A stretch of 64,000 nt of DNA from an uncultured Clostridia bacterium. Lineage in GTDB: Bacteria; Bacillota; Clostridia; Oscillospirales; Acutalibacteraceae. This document shows, one piece after another, positions 44,930-53,501 of this stretch. How positions within the stretch are numbered: the first letter of the stretch is position 1; each line of letters starts with the position of its first letter. Below the pieces are notes generated by a model. That model was not told the DNA's origin, ran no database searches, and saw only the letters and a list, made by a program, of their open reading frames with translations. The translations under genes were made by a program, and so were the position numbers. Location: NCBI GenBank assembly GCA_947632045.1, contig CANRNQ010000007.1, positions 1 through 64,000 of the forward strand, read 5' to 3'.

Positions 44930-46795
44930 TCACACCTCCGAAAGCTCGCTCAGCACGGACTCGGCCATGGATTTTTCGTCGAGCCCCAGTATTTCAAGCG
45001 AGCGCTCGACCTCCGCCTGCGAAACGAACTCGTCGTCTATCGCCCTTATCGAAAGCCTGCCCGCATATCCGCGCTGCTTTAGCATACACAAAAAGCTCTG
45101 CCCGACCCCGCCGGTCTTCATGCCCTCTTCAAAAAAGAGTATGCTTTTATATTTTTCGGCCGCCTTTATAGCCTCGATATCTATCGGCTTTATGCGGTTG
45201 AGCTTCAATATGCAAAAGCCCTTGCCCTCCTTACCGAGAGCATCAAGCGCCCTGCACGCGTTTGCAAAGAGCCTGCCGTAGGTCACGAGCAGAACCTTAG
45301 AGCTTTTGTCGCCGTATATATCGAAGGGGGCCGAGGTGCAGTCGTAATCGAGGGGCTTATAGGGCTGGCCGCCGCGAGGGTAGCGTATCGCGACCACTCC
45401 GTCGTCGTCTATCGCCGAATAAAGCGCAAGCTCGAGCTCGTCAAAGTAGCAGGGGCTGTAAATTTTTACATTTGGCACGGGATTTAACAGCGCCACGTCA
45501 AAAACGCCCTGGTGCGTTTCTCCGTCCGTGCCGACCACTCCGGCCCTGTCTATCGCCAAGATTATGTGCAGCTTCTGCATCGCGGCGTCGTGGATTATCT
45601 GGTCTACGCTTCTCTGCAAAAAGGTCGAATACACCGCGAAAACGGGTATCATGCCCTCTACCGCAAGCCCGCAGGCAAAGGTCACGGCGTGCTCCTCGGC
45701 TATTCCCACGTCAAAGAATCTGTCCTTATGCCTTTTTGAGAAGCCGACAAGCCCCGTGCCGGTGGACATCGCCGCCGTTATCGCGCAGATTTTTTTGTTT
45801 TCGTCCGCCATATTGCTCAGGTTGTCGCCGAAGACTCCGGAAAAATCGCGCCGCGAGCTTATTTTCTCGCCCGTGTCAATGTCGAAGCCGCCGAGCCCGT
45901 GAAAGCTCTTGGGGTCGTTCTCGGCGAAGGAATACCCCTTGCCCTTGGTCGTCACTACGTGAACCAAAACGGGGCGGCTTACGCTTTTTGCCGCCTTAAG
46001 CGCCTTTTCAAGCGCGGGAATGTCGTGCCCGTCCACGGGGCCGTAGTAGGCAAAGCCCAAATCGTCAAAGAGCGTGCGCTTATACACGAGGTTCCTCACC
46101 CTCGATTTTGAGCGCTTGAGCAGATTTCTTATCGGGGTACCGAGTATCGGAAGCTTTGAAAGCGCCGTTTCCACCTTTGTTTTAAGGTGCAGATACTTCG
46201 GGTTCATTCTTATCCCGCCGAGGTATCTCGCGAGAGCGCCCACGTTTCGCGAGATGGACATCTTGTTGTCGTTGAGCACTATTATAAAATTTTTCTTAAA
46301 CTTCCCCGCGTTGTTCATTCCCTCAAAGGCAAGCCCGCCCGTAAACGCGCCGTCGCCGATTATCGCGACCGTGCTGCTGTCGTCGCCCGAAAGCTGCTTG
46401 CCCACGGCTATGCCGTAGGCCGCCGACACCGAGGTGCTGCTGTGCCCCACGTTGAACGCGTCGTGCGGGCTTTCGCTCCTCTTCGGAAAGCCCGAGATAC
46501 CGTTTTCGGTTCTTATCGAATATATCTCTTCAAGCCTGCCCGTGAGTATCTTATGCGTGTAGCTCTGGTGCCCCACGTCCCACACTAAGCTGTCGTTTTC
46601 GTTGTTAAACACCCTGTGCAGCGCAACGGTAAGCTCTACCGCCCCGAGGTTCGAGGCGAGGTGTCCGCCGTTTTTCGCCACAACCGAAACTATTATTTCC
46701 CTTATTTCGCCGCACAGCGTTTTAAGCTCATCCTCGCTCAGATTTTTAAGCTCCTGCGGAGATTTTATCCGAGCGACAATTGAATTATCGTTCAT
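44930..46795 (-). CDS. dxs: 1-deoxy-D-xylulose-5-phosphate synthase
   Basis: Thiamine-diphosphate enzyme starting the non-mevalonate isoprenoid pathway. 621 residues, typical. It shows VWDVGHQSYTHKILTGR, the TPP motif IGDGAFTGGLAFEGMNNAG, GPVDGHD, GIAEEHAVTFACGL and AIDRAGVVGTDGETHQG. It lies directly after ispA, as in most Firmicutes, so the first pathway step and the prenyl chain synthase are co-expressed. The ribosome site is AGGATAGGG. Confidence 0.98.
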   Translation of the reverse strand: MNDNSIVARIKSPQELKNLSEDELKTLCGEIREIIVSVVAKNGGHLASNLGAVELTVALHRVFNNENDSLVWDVGHQSYTHKILTGRLEEIYSIRTENGISGFPKRSESPHDAFNVGHSSTSVSAAYGIAVGKQLSGDDSSTVAIIGDGAFTGGLAFEGMNNAGKFKKNFIIVLNDNKMSISRNVGALARYLGGIRMNPKYLHLKTKVETALSKLPILGTPIRNLLKRSKSRVRNLVYKRTLFDDLGFAYYGPVDGHDIPALEKALKAAKSVSRPVLVHVVTTKGKGYSFAENDPKSFHGLGGFDIDTGEKISSRRDFSGVFGDNLSNMADENKKICAITAAMSTGTGLVGFSKRHKDRFFDVGIAEEHAVTFACGLAVEGMIPVFAVYSTFLQRSVDQIIHDAAMQKLHIILAIDRAGVVGTDGETHQGVFDVALLNPVPNVKIYSPCYFDELELALYSAIDDDGVVAIRYPRGGQPYKPLDYDCTSAPFDIYGDKSSKVLLVTYGRLFANACRALDALGKEGKGFCILKLNRIKPIDIEAIKAAEKYKSILFFEEGMKTGGVGQSFLCMLKQRGYAGRLSIRAIDDEFVSQAEVERSLEILGLDEKSMAESVLSELSEV

Positions 46796-46897
46796 TTTAC
46801 CCTATCCTTTTATCCGTGTACGCCGCCGCTCACGCGGCTTATTTTCCCGCCGTTATTTATCCCCTTGTCCGAATAAAAATCAGCCCGCGCCGCAGTT

Positions 46898-47788
46898 CTA
46901 TTTGCCGCGCCTTGCAAGCGCGAGGGCAAGCTCTCTGAGCGGCTTTTTGTCGCCGTCAAATACGTCAAGGCAGGCAAGCGCCCTATTTGTCATTTCATTC
47001 GCCGTTTCGCGGCATTTTTCTATCCCCAAGAGTGAAACATAGGTCGCCTTTTTCTGCATTTCGTCGCTGCCGACAGGCTTTCCAAGCTCGTCGGTCGTCG
47101 AGGTCACGTCGAGTATGTCGTCCACTATCTGAAACGCAAGCCCTATACATTCGCCGTAGCTCTCGGCGGCGGCGAGCTTTTTCTCGTCGCAGACTCCTGC
47201 TCCTATGCAGCCCATAAGGCAGCCGGCCTTGATAAGGCAGCCGGTTTTCTTTCTGTCCATTATTTCAAGCCTTTTAAGCTCGGGATTTTTGCCCTCGCTT
47301 TCAAGGTCTATTATCTGCCCGCCTATCATTCCCCTTGCGCCCGAATACTCCGCGAGTATCTCCGCGCATTTTGCGCGTCTGACGGCGTTTTGAGAGTTCA
47401 TGCCGCTGAATATCGTTTTAAACGCGAGGGTGAGCAGCGCGTCCCCCGCGAGCAGAGCCGTCGCCTCTCCGAACTGCTTGTGGCTCGACGGCTTGCCGCG
47501 CCGCATATCGTCGTCGTCCATACAGGGCAAATCGTCGTGTATCAGAGAGTAGGTGTGTATCATTTCAAGCGCGCAGGCCGCCGGCATTATCTCGCCGTCG
47601 GCTCCGCCGTTTATACGCGAAAATTCAAGCGCAAGGCGGGGGCGTATTCTCTTGCCGCCGGCCATAAGGCTGTATCTCATCGCCTCTATCAAATTTTTTT
47701 CAAGGCAGTCGCCGTCGGGCAAAAAGCCCTCGAGCGCGCTTTCTATGAGCCTTATATCCTTTGCGCTTTTGATATCATTGCTTTCCAA
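46898..47788 (-). CDS. ispA: Polyprenyl diphosphate synthase (farnesyl-type)
   Basis: Condenses IPP with allylic diphosphates, most likely to farnesyl diphosphate. In 296 residues, the first aspartate-rich motif is DDLPCMDDD (DDxxxxD, the bacterial FPP synthase type) and the second DDILD. The start is TTG at 47788 inside the last codons of xseB (14-base overlap), with GAGGAA upstream. It is part of the xseA-xseB-ispA-dxs string. The 102-base gap to dxs holds no clear signal. Confidence 0.94.
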   Translation of the reverse strand: MESNDIKSAKDIRLIESALEGFLPDGDCLEKNLIEAMRYSLMAGGKRIRPRLALEFSRINGGADGEIMPAACALEMIHTYSLIHDDLPCMDDDDMRRGKPSSHKQFGEATALLAGDALLTLAFKTIFSGMNSQNAVRRAKCAEILAEYSGARGMIGGQIIDLESEGKNPELKRLEIMDRKKTGCLIKAGCLMGCIGAGVCDEKKLAAAESYGECIGLAFQIVDDILDVTSTTDELGKPVGSDEMQKKATYVSLLGIEKCRETANEMTNRALACLDVFDGDKKPLRELALALARRGK

Positions 47789-47981
47789 ATTCCTCGCCCG
47801 CCTTTATCTCGGTTATTTTCTGCTTTGCGCTGTCAAGCCTTTTGTAGCAGATATTCGTAAGCTCCGCTCCCTCCTCAAAAAGCTTCAGCGCCTCGTCGAG
47901 CGGTACGTCGCCCCTTTCGAGCGAGTCCACTATCTCGTCTATTCTTTTCATTGCGTCCTCGTATGATATTTCCTTATTCAT
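47775..47981 (-). CDS. xseB: Exodeoxyribonuclease VII small subunit
   Basis: Short helical subunit (68 residues) of ExoVII, with the family pattern SYEDAMKRIDEIVDSLERGDVPLDEALKLFEEGAELTN. The ATG overlaps the end of xseA (ATGA type), so they are translated together in the ratio the complex needs. It ends within ispA. Confidence 0.96.
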   Translation of the reverse strand: MNKEISYEDAMKRIDEIVDSLERGDVPLDEALKLFEEGAELTNICYKRLDSAKQKITEIKAGEEFGKQ

Positions 47982-49173
47982 TGATTTCCTCCGCTGTGCA
48001 ATCTATTGTGCCGTCCTTTAATATTATTTTAAGCTTGTCCCCCTTGGAAACGTCCCCGACCGACCTTATCGCGCCCTTGTCGCCCAAGGCAAGGGCGTAT
48101 CCTCTCGCGAGTATTCCGAGCGGGCTGAGGTGATCGAGCGCCGACGCGGCGTTTTTTAAAGAATTTTCCTTGAGGGAAATATATTTGTCGACCGAGGCCT
48201 TAAAGCTCCGCGTGCATATATCGGCCTTGAGCGATTTTTCATCTAAAAATTTCATCGGGGCGAAAATCACGCCGCGCCTTACCGCCGCAAGCCGCTCCTG
48301 CGCGCGCTGCACTCGGGACTCCATGAGCCCCGCAAGGTTAAGCCGCGCCTGTTCAAGCTCGGACAAAAGCTCGTCCCTGTCGGGCACCGCAAGCTCCGCC
48401 GCCGCAGAGGGCGTGGGCGCTCTCAAATCGGCGACAAAGTCGCAGATGGTGTAATCCGTTTCGTGCCCGACCGCAGAGATCACGGGCGTTTTGCAAGCAA
48501 ACACCGCCCTTGCGAGGCTCTCGTCGTTAAAGGCCCAAAGGTCCTCGGCCGAGCCGCCGCCCCGCCCGATTATGATAAGATCCGCAAGAGCGCCCGAGTC
48601 CATATATTCAAGCGCCTCTTTAAGCTGTTTTGGAGCGCTGTCGCCCTGAACCGTCACCGGACAAAGGACAATCTCGGCGCTCGGGAAGCGGCGTGAAATT
48701 ATATTCTCTATGTCGCGCCTTGCCGCGCCCGTCGGCGAGGTTATGACCCCGACCCTTTCGGGGAATTTCGGCAGGGGCTTTTTGTGCTCCGGACTAAACA
48801 GGCCCTCCCTTTCAAGCCTTCGTCTTAGCTGCTCATATGCCACCGCCAGCGCCCCGACTCCGTCCGGCTGCATATCCTCAACGTAAAGCTGATACTGTCC
48901 GCTCGGCTCATAAAGCGAGATTTTCCCCCTCGCTATGACCTTCATTCCGTCAACGGGCTCAAAGCGCAGTCTTGATGCGGCAAAGGAGAACATCACCGAT
49001 TTTATCACCGCCCGGTCGTCCTTGAGCGAAAAATACAGGTGCCCCGATTTATAGTGGCGGGTGAAATTCGATATCTCGCCGCAGACAAAGACTGATTGCA
49101 GATTTGAGTCACCGTCGAGCAGCGATTTTATATAAAAATTTACTTGTGACACCGTCAATATTCCGACGTTCAC
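47974..49173 (-). CDS. xseA: Exodeoxyribonuclease VII large subunit
   Basis: Catalytic subunit of ExoVII, which degrades ssDNA from both ends. The N-terminal OB domain (VSQVNFYIKSLL, CGEISNFTRHYKSGHLYFSLKDD) is followed by the nuclease domain (GVITSPTGAARRDIENIISRR, IIIGRGGGSAEDLWAFND, ISAVGHETDYTICDFVADLRAPTPSAAAEL). I choose GTG at 49173 (399 residues). AGGAGG is 7 bases before it, and the TTG at 49197 upstream has no ribosome site. It is 4 bases past the Kae1-like gene. Confidence 0.97.
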   Translation of the reverse strand: MNVGILTVSQVNFYIKSLLDGDSNLQSVFVCGEISNFTRHYKSGHLYFSLKDDRAVIKSVMFSFAASRLRFEPVDGMKVIARGKISLYEPSGQYQLYVEDMQPDGVGALAVAYEQLRRRLEREGLFSPEHKKPLPKFPERVGVITSPTGAARRDIENIISRRFPSAEIVLCPVTVQGDSAPKQLKEALEYMDSGALADLIIIGRGGGSAEDLWAFNDESLARAVFACKTPVISAVGHETDYTICDFVADLRAPTPSAAAELAVPDRDELLSELEQARLNLAGLMESRVQRAQERLAAVRRGVIFAPMKFLDEKSLKADICTRSFKASVDKYISLKENSLKNAASALDHLSPLGILARGYALALGDKGAIRSVGDVSKGDKLKIILKDGTIDCTAEEINE

Positions 49174-49177
49174 GGCT

Positions 49178-50110
49178 TCACCTCCTCTTATGCGCAAGAT
49201 AAGTCAGATACGCTATGCCCGCCGCGTTGTCGCGGGAAAACTCCGGCTTTGCAAAAAAGCAGTCGAGCCTTGCGCCGAGCCCGCCTCTTATTATCGAATT
49301 GCTCATTACCCCGCCCGCGAAAACTATCGGGCGAGCCCCGTATTTATCGAGCAGTCCAAGGCTCATCTCAAGCAGGGTGCTCTCTATATATTTCAGGCAA
49401 TAAAGCGCCACGTCCTCGTCGGGCGCTCCGCCCCCGTGCATTTTTTCACATTGGTTCTCAACTCCGGAAAGACAGCAGTCCACTCCCTTAAGCGTGGGTC
49501 TGCACCTGAACTGCGCCACGCTTTTCAGCGCGAGAGTCTCCAGCGCCGCGCCGCAGGGGAAGTCAAGTCCGAGCATAAGCCCCACCCTGTCAACGGCCTG
49601 ACCCGCGTTCAAATCGAGGGTTTTAGCTATTATCTCGGTCGAGATTATGCTCTTGTCATCGGGTCTTACGAGTATCGCCTCGGTGGTTCCGCCGGATATG
49701 TGAAAGGCGATAAACTCCCTGTCGAGCAGTCCGTATTCTCCGCAGGAATACACCGCCGCGGCTATGTGCCCCTGCTGGTGCGAAAAAGAATAAAGCGGCG
49801 CACCGAGCAGCTTTGAAGCTATTCTTGCCGCTGCGCTGCCCACGGTAAAGCAGGGCATATAAGAGCCATCTTCGCTTCGCGGGGTGAAGGACGCGCCGAC
49901 GGCCTTGATATCACAGCCGTCAAGCTCGAGAGATTCAAGCGTTTCACAAAGCCTCGCCGTATGGTGAAAGACCGCGTCGCTCTGGCGCAGCCCCGCCGCC
50001 CCCTTTTTGACGGGCAGCAGCTTTTTGCTCTGTCTGATTTCGCCCTGCGTATATACTGCCGTGGAGGTCGTGTAATTGCTCGTGTCAAACGCAAGATAAG
50101 CGTCACTCAT
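49178..50110 (-). CDS. Kae1/TsaD-like protein (ASKHA fold)
   Basis: A 310-residue paralogue of TsaD/Kae1, the tRNA threonylcarbamoyladenosine enzyme, encoded by Clostridia between nusB and xseA. It starts AYLAFDTSNYTTSTAVY, has SHQQGHIAAAVYS (the HxxxH metal motif), FHISGGTTEAILV and VFAGGVMSNSIIR. It is shorter than TsaD (about 340), and a second full TsaD is expected elsewhere in the genome. The role of this paralogue is unknown to me. The ATG at 50110 has GGGGA 8 bases upstream and overlaps nusB by 8 bases. Confidence 0.88.
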   Translation of the reverse strand: MSDAYLAFDTSNYTTSTAVYTQGEIRQSKKLLPVKKGAAGLRQSDAVFHHTARLCETLESLELDGCDIKAVGASFTPRSEDGSYMPCFTVGSAAARIASKLLGAPLYSFSHQQGHIAAAVYSCGEYGLLDREFIAFHISGGTTEAILVRPDDKSIISTEIIAKTLDLNAGQAVDRVGLMLGLDFPCGAALETLALKSVAQFRCRPTLKGVDCCLSGVENQCEKMHGGGAPDEDVALYCLKYIESTLLEMSLGLLDKYGARPIVFAGGVMSNSIIRGGLGARLDCFFAKPEFSRDNAAGIAYLTYLAHKRR

Positions 50111-50546
50111 TTTCACAGTCCCCGCTTTTAGTCGTAAGCTCCCTTACCACGCTGCCGAGCACGCCGTTTACAAAGGCCGCGTCCTCCTCGGTCGCGTACT
50201 TTTTCGCAAGCCTTACCGCGTCGTTTATTATTACCCCGGTCGGGTTTTCCGCCTTTGTTTCGTCGGGGGCGAAAACGAGCTGGTAAACCGACAGCCTTAA
50301 AAGCGTCTTTGACACGTTGGGTATTCTCGACAGCTTCCATTTTCTCAGGTGGCGCGATATTATTTCATCACACTCGCCGCGCCTTTCCTCACAGCCCTTC
50401 GCGAGCCTTTGTGCAAACTCGAGCGGCTCGTTTTCCTCGGCATACGCCTGTATGACCTCATCGAGAGAGTCCTTTGAAAGCTCTGAGCTGAAGCAGAAGA
50501 CAAACGCCTGCTCCCTCGCCTTTATCCTGTTAGTTTCTGAACCCAT
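50103..50546 (-). CDS. nusB: Transcription antitermination factor NusB
   Basis: Helical protein that joins NusE (S10) at boxA RNA to prevent early termination in rRNA operons. 147 residues from ATG 50546; GTG 50555 is nearly as likely (AGAGGA upstream is 11 or 2 bases away). The family core is KWKLSRIPNVSKTLLRLSVYQLVF ... NPTGVIINDAVRLAKKYATEEDAAFVNGVLGSV. It is the first gene of the large minus-strand operon, with a strong promoter 250 bases upstream. Confidence 0.95.
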   Translation of the reverse strand: MGSETNRIKAREQAFVFCFSSELSKDSLDEVIQAYAEENEPLEFAQRLAKGCEERRGECDEIISRHLRKWKLSRIPNVSKTLLRLSVYQLVFAPDETKAENPTGVIINDAVRLAKKYATEEDAAFVNGVLGSVVRELTTKSGDCENE

Positions 50547-50798
50547 ACGCTGCACCGTCCTCTTGTATTTAAGCCGCGCTCGGCGCTGTGATTTTAGCTC
50601 TCGCTCGGCTTATCTTTTAATTTTAAATTTTAAATTTTTACTCACATCATAAAAAATCCGTCTTGCATACGCCCCTAATATCGCGCGCTCGCCCAAGGCT
50701 GCGCTTTTTTATTCGAATTTATTCGAAAAATCATTTCCGGTTTAAATTTGCGCTGTGGGGCTGATTTAATAAAAGGAAAAATCTTGAAACACAAAATC

Positions 50799-50827
50799 AT
50801 TGTACCATATCAGGGCTTTTTTTACAA
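50799..50827 (-). promoter_or_regulatory. Predicted sigma-A promoter for the nusB operon
   Basis: On the minus strand TTGTAA (50827-50822), 17 bases, TACAAT (50804-50799). Confidence 0.8.
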
Positions 50828-50943
50828 CAATATTGGATTAGTTTTTGATTTATCTTAAATCGTGCTCGGCGCTCTTAAGGAGGCAATCGAAGCAGGCTGA
50901 TTTTCGCCGCCGAAATATTTTTTATTTAAATTCCATCTTATGC

Positions 50944-50972
50944 TTGCAAGTTTTAGAGATAATTGGTATAAT
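50944..50972 (+). promoter_or_regulatory. Predicted sigma-A promoter for yajC
   Basis: TTGCAA (50944-50949), 17 bases, TATAAT (50967-50972). Transcription from here begins after 50975, so a yajC start at 50940 is excluded. Confidence 0.85.
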
Positions 50973-51011
50973 TGCTTTCAGCAGTTTTTTCAAAATGAAA
51001 GGATGATAAAC

Positions 51012-51476
51012 TTGAAAAGGTTCATAACACTTTCGGCTATCGCAGCGGCCTGCGCATTAGCTCTTAGCTCCTGCGCCCCCGCAAGCGCAAACGGTCAGCA
51101 GCAGGGAGGCGGAATGAATAATATGTGGCTCATACTTCTCCTTTACGCCGCAATATTCGCCGCCATCTATTTCTTTATGATCAGGCCTAATTCAAAGAGA
51201 AAAAAGCAGGAAAAGGCCATGCGCGATAACCTTGAGATTGGCGATGAGATCACGACCATCGGCGGTATTGTGGGCAGGGTAGTCAGCATCAAGGAGGACA
51301 CCGATTCCTTTGTTCTTGAAACCGGAGCCGACAGAACCAAAATGCAGCTTAAGCGTTGGGCCATATCCACCGTGGATACGGTTAAGGACGAGCCGGAAAA
51401 GGCAAGCGCCGCGACTGAAACGAAATCGAAGGGATTTTTCGGCAGGAAAAAGGACTCCGACGAGGAAAATCAATAA
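51012..51476 (+). CDS. yajC: YajC family protein with a lipoprotein-like leader
   Basis: YajC associates with SecDF and the Sec translocase. The YajC domain starts with the transmembrane segment (MWLILLLYAAIFAAIYFFMIRP) followed by KKQEKAMRDNLEIGDEITTIGGIVGRVVSI. Unlike the usual short YajC (about 90-110 residues), this one has about 38 residues in front, a signal peptide with a lipobox-like LSSC. It also has an acidic-basic tail of about 50 residues ending KKDSDEENQ. I take TTG 51012 as start (154 residues): AAAGGA lies 8 bases before it but touches the ATG at 51003. A terminator hairpin follows 26 bases after the stop. Confidence 0.9.
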   Translation: MKRFITLSAIAAACALALSSCAPASANGQQQGGGMNNMWLILLLYAAIFAAIYFFMIRPNSKRKKQEKAMRDNLEIGDEITTIGGIVGRVVSIKEDTDSFVLETGADRTKMQLKRWAISTVDTVKDEPEKASAATETKSKGFFGRKKDSDEENQ

Positions 51477-51502
51477 ACCAAGAATATTTTTACCCAAAGA
51501 TT

Positions 51503-51542
51503 AATACCTATGGATTGTAAGGACAATTCATAGGTATTTTTA
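51503..51542 (+). terminator. Intrinsic terminator after yajC
   Basis: Stem AATACCTATG/CATAGGTATT, 16-base loop, then a TTTTT run. It is directly upstream of the next gene, so it may attenuate read-through. Confidence 0.8.
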
Positions 51543-51559
51543 TACGGGGAGCTGCGAAT

Positions 51560-51940
51560 ATGGACATTAACAAGAGCGTCAAGGCAATTTTAATCGGCGG
51601 CGTCAGCGAGATAATCATATGTATTTTACTGTTTGTTTTAACGGCGTTCGCGCTGACCAAGGTCGGCTATATACCCGACGGCGTTATCGCGACGGTCACA
51701 ACGGTATTGAGCGCCGCAAGCTGTTTTTTCGGCGGCCTTATAAGCGGCAGGATAGTCAAAAAAGCGGGTATGCTTGTCGGGGCCGCGTCGGGCTTTTTGC
51801 TGTTTTTTATTCAGCTTGCCATCTCGCTTATAAGCGGGGCGTTTTCGCCCACTGCTCTAATTTTGATAAAGGCCGCCGCTCTGATTTTGAGCGGGACCAT
51901 AGGCGGCATATTCGGGGTCAACAAGAAGGAGAAAATATAA
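51560..51940 (+). CDS. TIGR04086 family membrane protein
   Basis: 126 residues with four hydrophobic helices (about 12-32, 38-60, 65-85, 95-118) and a short basic C-terminus. Small membrane proteins of this type (TIGR04086) regularly follow yajC in Clostridia; function unknown. The ribosome site GGGAG is 8 bases before the ATG. The gene is separated from yajC by the terminator and has no obvious promoter, so it depends on read-through. Confidence 0.85.
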   Translation: MDINKSVKAILIGGVSEIIICILLFVLTAFALTKVGYIPDGVIATVTTVLSAASCFFGGLISGRIVKKAGMLVGAASGFLLFFIQLAISLISGAFSPTALILIKAAALILSGTIGGIFGVNKKEKI

Positions 51941-51944
51941 GGCT

Positions 51945-51987
51945 GCGCCGTGAATCGGTAATTTGTGATTCACGGCGCTATTTTTTA
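51945..51987 (+). terminator. Intrinsic terminator after the TIGR04086 gene
   Basis: Perfect stem GCGCCGTGAATC/GATTCACGGCGC with a ten-base loop, then TATTTTTTAATTT. Confidence 0.9.
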
Positions 51988-52029
51988 ATTTATTTTTATT
52001 TTAGAGAAATAAGGTATCCTTCCGACAAA

Positions 52030-52253
52030 GCCGGCGCGGCGGTCGCGCACTCGGTCTGTGCTAAGCTATGGGTTCGGGCGGCGACCTGCGCGGCGCAGCC
52101 GCGCAAAAAAACACGGCGGTAAGGCCCCTGCCCCGAGGTAAGGCCCCTGCCCCGCCGTGTTTTTTCGAGCATTTCCGCCGGGCGGAAATGCTCGGGTCGC
52201 CGCCCGAACAAGCCCGCCGTCAGCACATATTACAATAAAGCCTCCGCGCCGGC
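52030..52253. repeat. Family I palindromic element, copy G
   Basis: The core is 52072-52209. The outer stem is GTTCGGGCGGCGACC/GGTCGCCGCCCGAAC, the left hairpin TGCGCGGC-gca-GCCGCGCA, the middle stem AAAAACACGGCGG/CCGCCGTGTTTTT, and the right hairpin CGAGCATTTCCGCC/GGCGGAAATGCTCG. The middle stem reads ACACGG where others read ACGCGG, and the partner changes to CCGTGT, a clean covariation. The loop holds a 19-bp direct duplication. Its ends are GCCGGCGCGG (52030-52039) and CCGCGCCGGC (52244-52253), a different terminal repeat from copies A, E, F and H, and the total length is similar (224 bp). It lies between two genes that converge. Confidence 0.85.
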
Positions 52254-52291
52254 CCCCACCGATAAGAAGCGGATAAAAATTTTAAATAAAA

Positions 52292-53221
52292 TCACTCGCT
52301 GAAAAGCGGAGTCGACAAGTACCTGTCGCCCGTGTCCGGCAAAAGCGCTACTATCGTTTTGCCCTCGTTTTCGGGGCGCTTCGCAAGCTGCGTCGCCGCC
52401 CATACCGCCGCGCCCGACGAAATGCCGACAAGCACGCCCTCGGCCTTCGCTATCTTGTTGCCGATGGCGAACGCGTCCTCGTTGCTTACGGGTATGATCT
52501 CGTCGTATATTTCAGTGTTGAGCGTCTTAGGAACAAAGCCCGCTCCTATTCCCTGTATCTTGTGCGGCCCGGGCGTGCCCTTGCCGAGCACCTGCGACGT
52601 CTCCGGCTCAACGGCCACTATCTTAACCTCGGGCTTTTTCGACTTGAGATATTCGCCCACTCCGGTTATCGTGCCGCCGGTTCCGACTCCGGCTACAAAA
52701 ATATCCACCTCGCCGTCAGTTTCCCGCCATATCTCGGGCCCCGTCGTCGCCTTGTGAACAGCCGGATTAGAGGGGTTTACAAACTGCCCGAGAATAACGG
52801 AATCCGCTATCTCAGCGTTGAGCTCGTCGGCCTTTTCGATAGCGCCCTTCATTCCCTTTGAGCCGTCGGTCAGCACAAGGCTCGCGCCGTAGGCCTTCAA
52901 GAGGTTCCTTCTCTCGACGCTCATCGTTTCGGGCATGGTCAGTATGACCTTGTAGCCCTTGGCCGCCGCAACGCTCGCAAGCCCTATCCCCGTGTTGCCG
53001 GAGGTCGGCTCGATTATAGTCGCCCCGGGCTTCAGAGTGCCGTCGGCCTCCGCGTCCTCTATCATAGCCTTGGCTATTCTGTCCTTAACGCTTCCCGCCG
53101 GATTGAAGTACTCGAGCTTTGCAACGATTTTGGCCTTAAGCTGGTTTTCCTCCTCATAATTTGTCAGCTCCAGCAGCGGAGTCGAGCCTATAAGCTCCGT
53201 AATGCTTTTGTATACTGCCAT
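52292..53221 (-). CDS. cysK: Cysteine synthase (O-acetylserine sulfhydrylase)
   Basis: PLP enzyme making cysteine from O-acetylserine and sulfide. 309 residues from ATG 53221, with AAGGGA 9 bases upstream; the ATG at 53239 contains that ribosome site and is rejected. Motifs are STPLLEL, the PLP lysine in [11 protein letters not shown], the PLP-phosphate loop [12 protein letters not shown] and [14 protein letters not shown]. It is monocistronic with a consensus promoter and about 100 bases of leader that can form two hairpins. Confidence 0.98.
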   Translation of the reverse strand: MAVYKSITELIGSTPLLELTNYEEENQLKAKIVAKLEYFNPAGSVKDRIAKAMIEDAEADGTLKPGATIIEPTSGNTGIGLASVAAAKGYKVILTMPETMSVERRNLLKAYGASLVLTDGSKGMKGAIEKADELNAEIADSVILGQFVNPSNPAVHKATTGPEIWRETDGEVDIFVAGVGTGGTITGVGEYLKSKKPEVKIVAVEPETSQVLGKGTPGPHKIQGIGAGFVPKTLNTEIYDEIIPVSNEDAFAIGNKIAKAEGVLVGISSGAAVWAATQLAKRPENEGKTIVALLPDTGDRYLSTPLFSE

Positions 53222-53329
53222 ATAAAACAATCCCTTCATAATAAATTTGCGCCGGTGCGCGGCATAGAAATGCGCGCGGACAAGCTCCTATAAAACATAT
53301 CGTTTTAGTATGCTTTTGGGGTTGCTTTT

Positions 53330-53358
53330 AATATACCCCTTTTTTTCCCTCTTGTCAA
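53330..53358 (-). promoter_or_regulatory. Predicted sigma-A promoter for cysK
   Basis: On the minus strand a perfect -35 TTGACA (53358-53353), 17 bases, TATATT (53335-53330). Its leader (53322-53222) can fold as TAAAAC/GTTTTA and GCGCGCAT/ATGCcGCGC hairpins. Confidence 0.85.
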
Positions 53359-53367
53359 GCCCTTAAT

Positions 53368-53411
53368 TTAAAAAATAAAGCGCGGGCTAAAAAATATCGC
53401 CCGCGTTTTTT
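53368..53411 (-). terminator. Intrinsic terminator after the lipoprotein gene
   Basis: On the minus strand stem CGCGGGC-gatattttttA-GCCCGCG followed by CTTTATTTTTT. Confidence 0.8.
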
Positions 53412-53501
53412 CAAGCCCATGCTCAAGCTCGTCCTTATACTATTTATATATATCCCTTATATTCCGCTCTGCGTTATCCATTTGATCCTCCGCTTTGCGG
53501 C

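Larger units (their letters stand above)
50556..51011. other. Divergent intergenic region between nusB and yajC
   Basis: It carries two back-to-back strong promoters (50799-50827 minus and 50944-50972 plus), a TTCGAATTTATTCGAA palindrome at about 50711-50727, and otherwise AT-rich sequence. The nusB leader would be about 245 bases long. I see no clear terminator or riboswitch in it. Confidence 0.6.
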
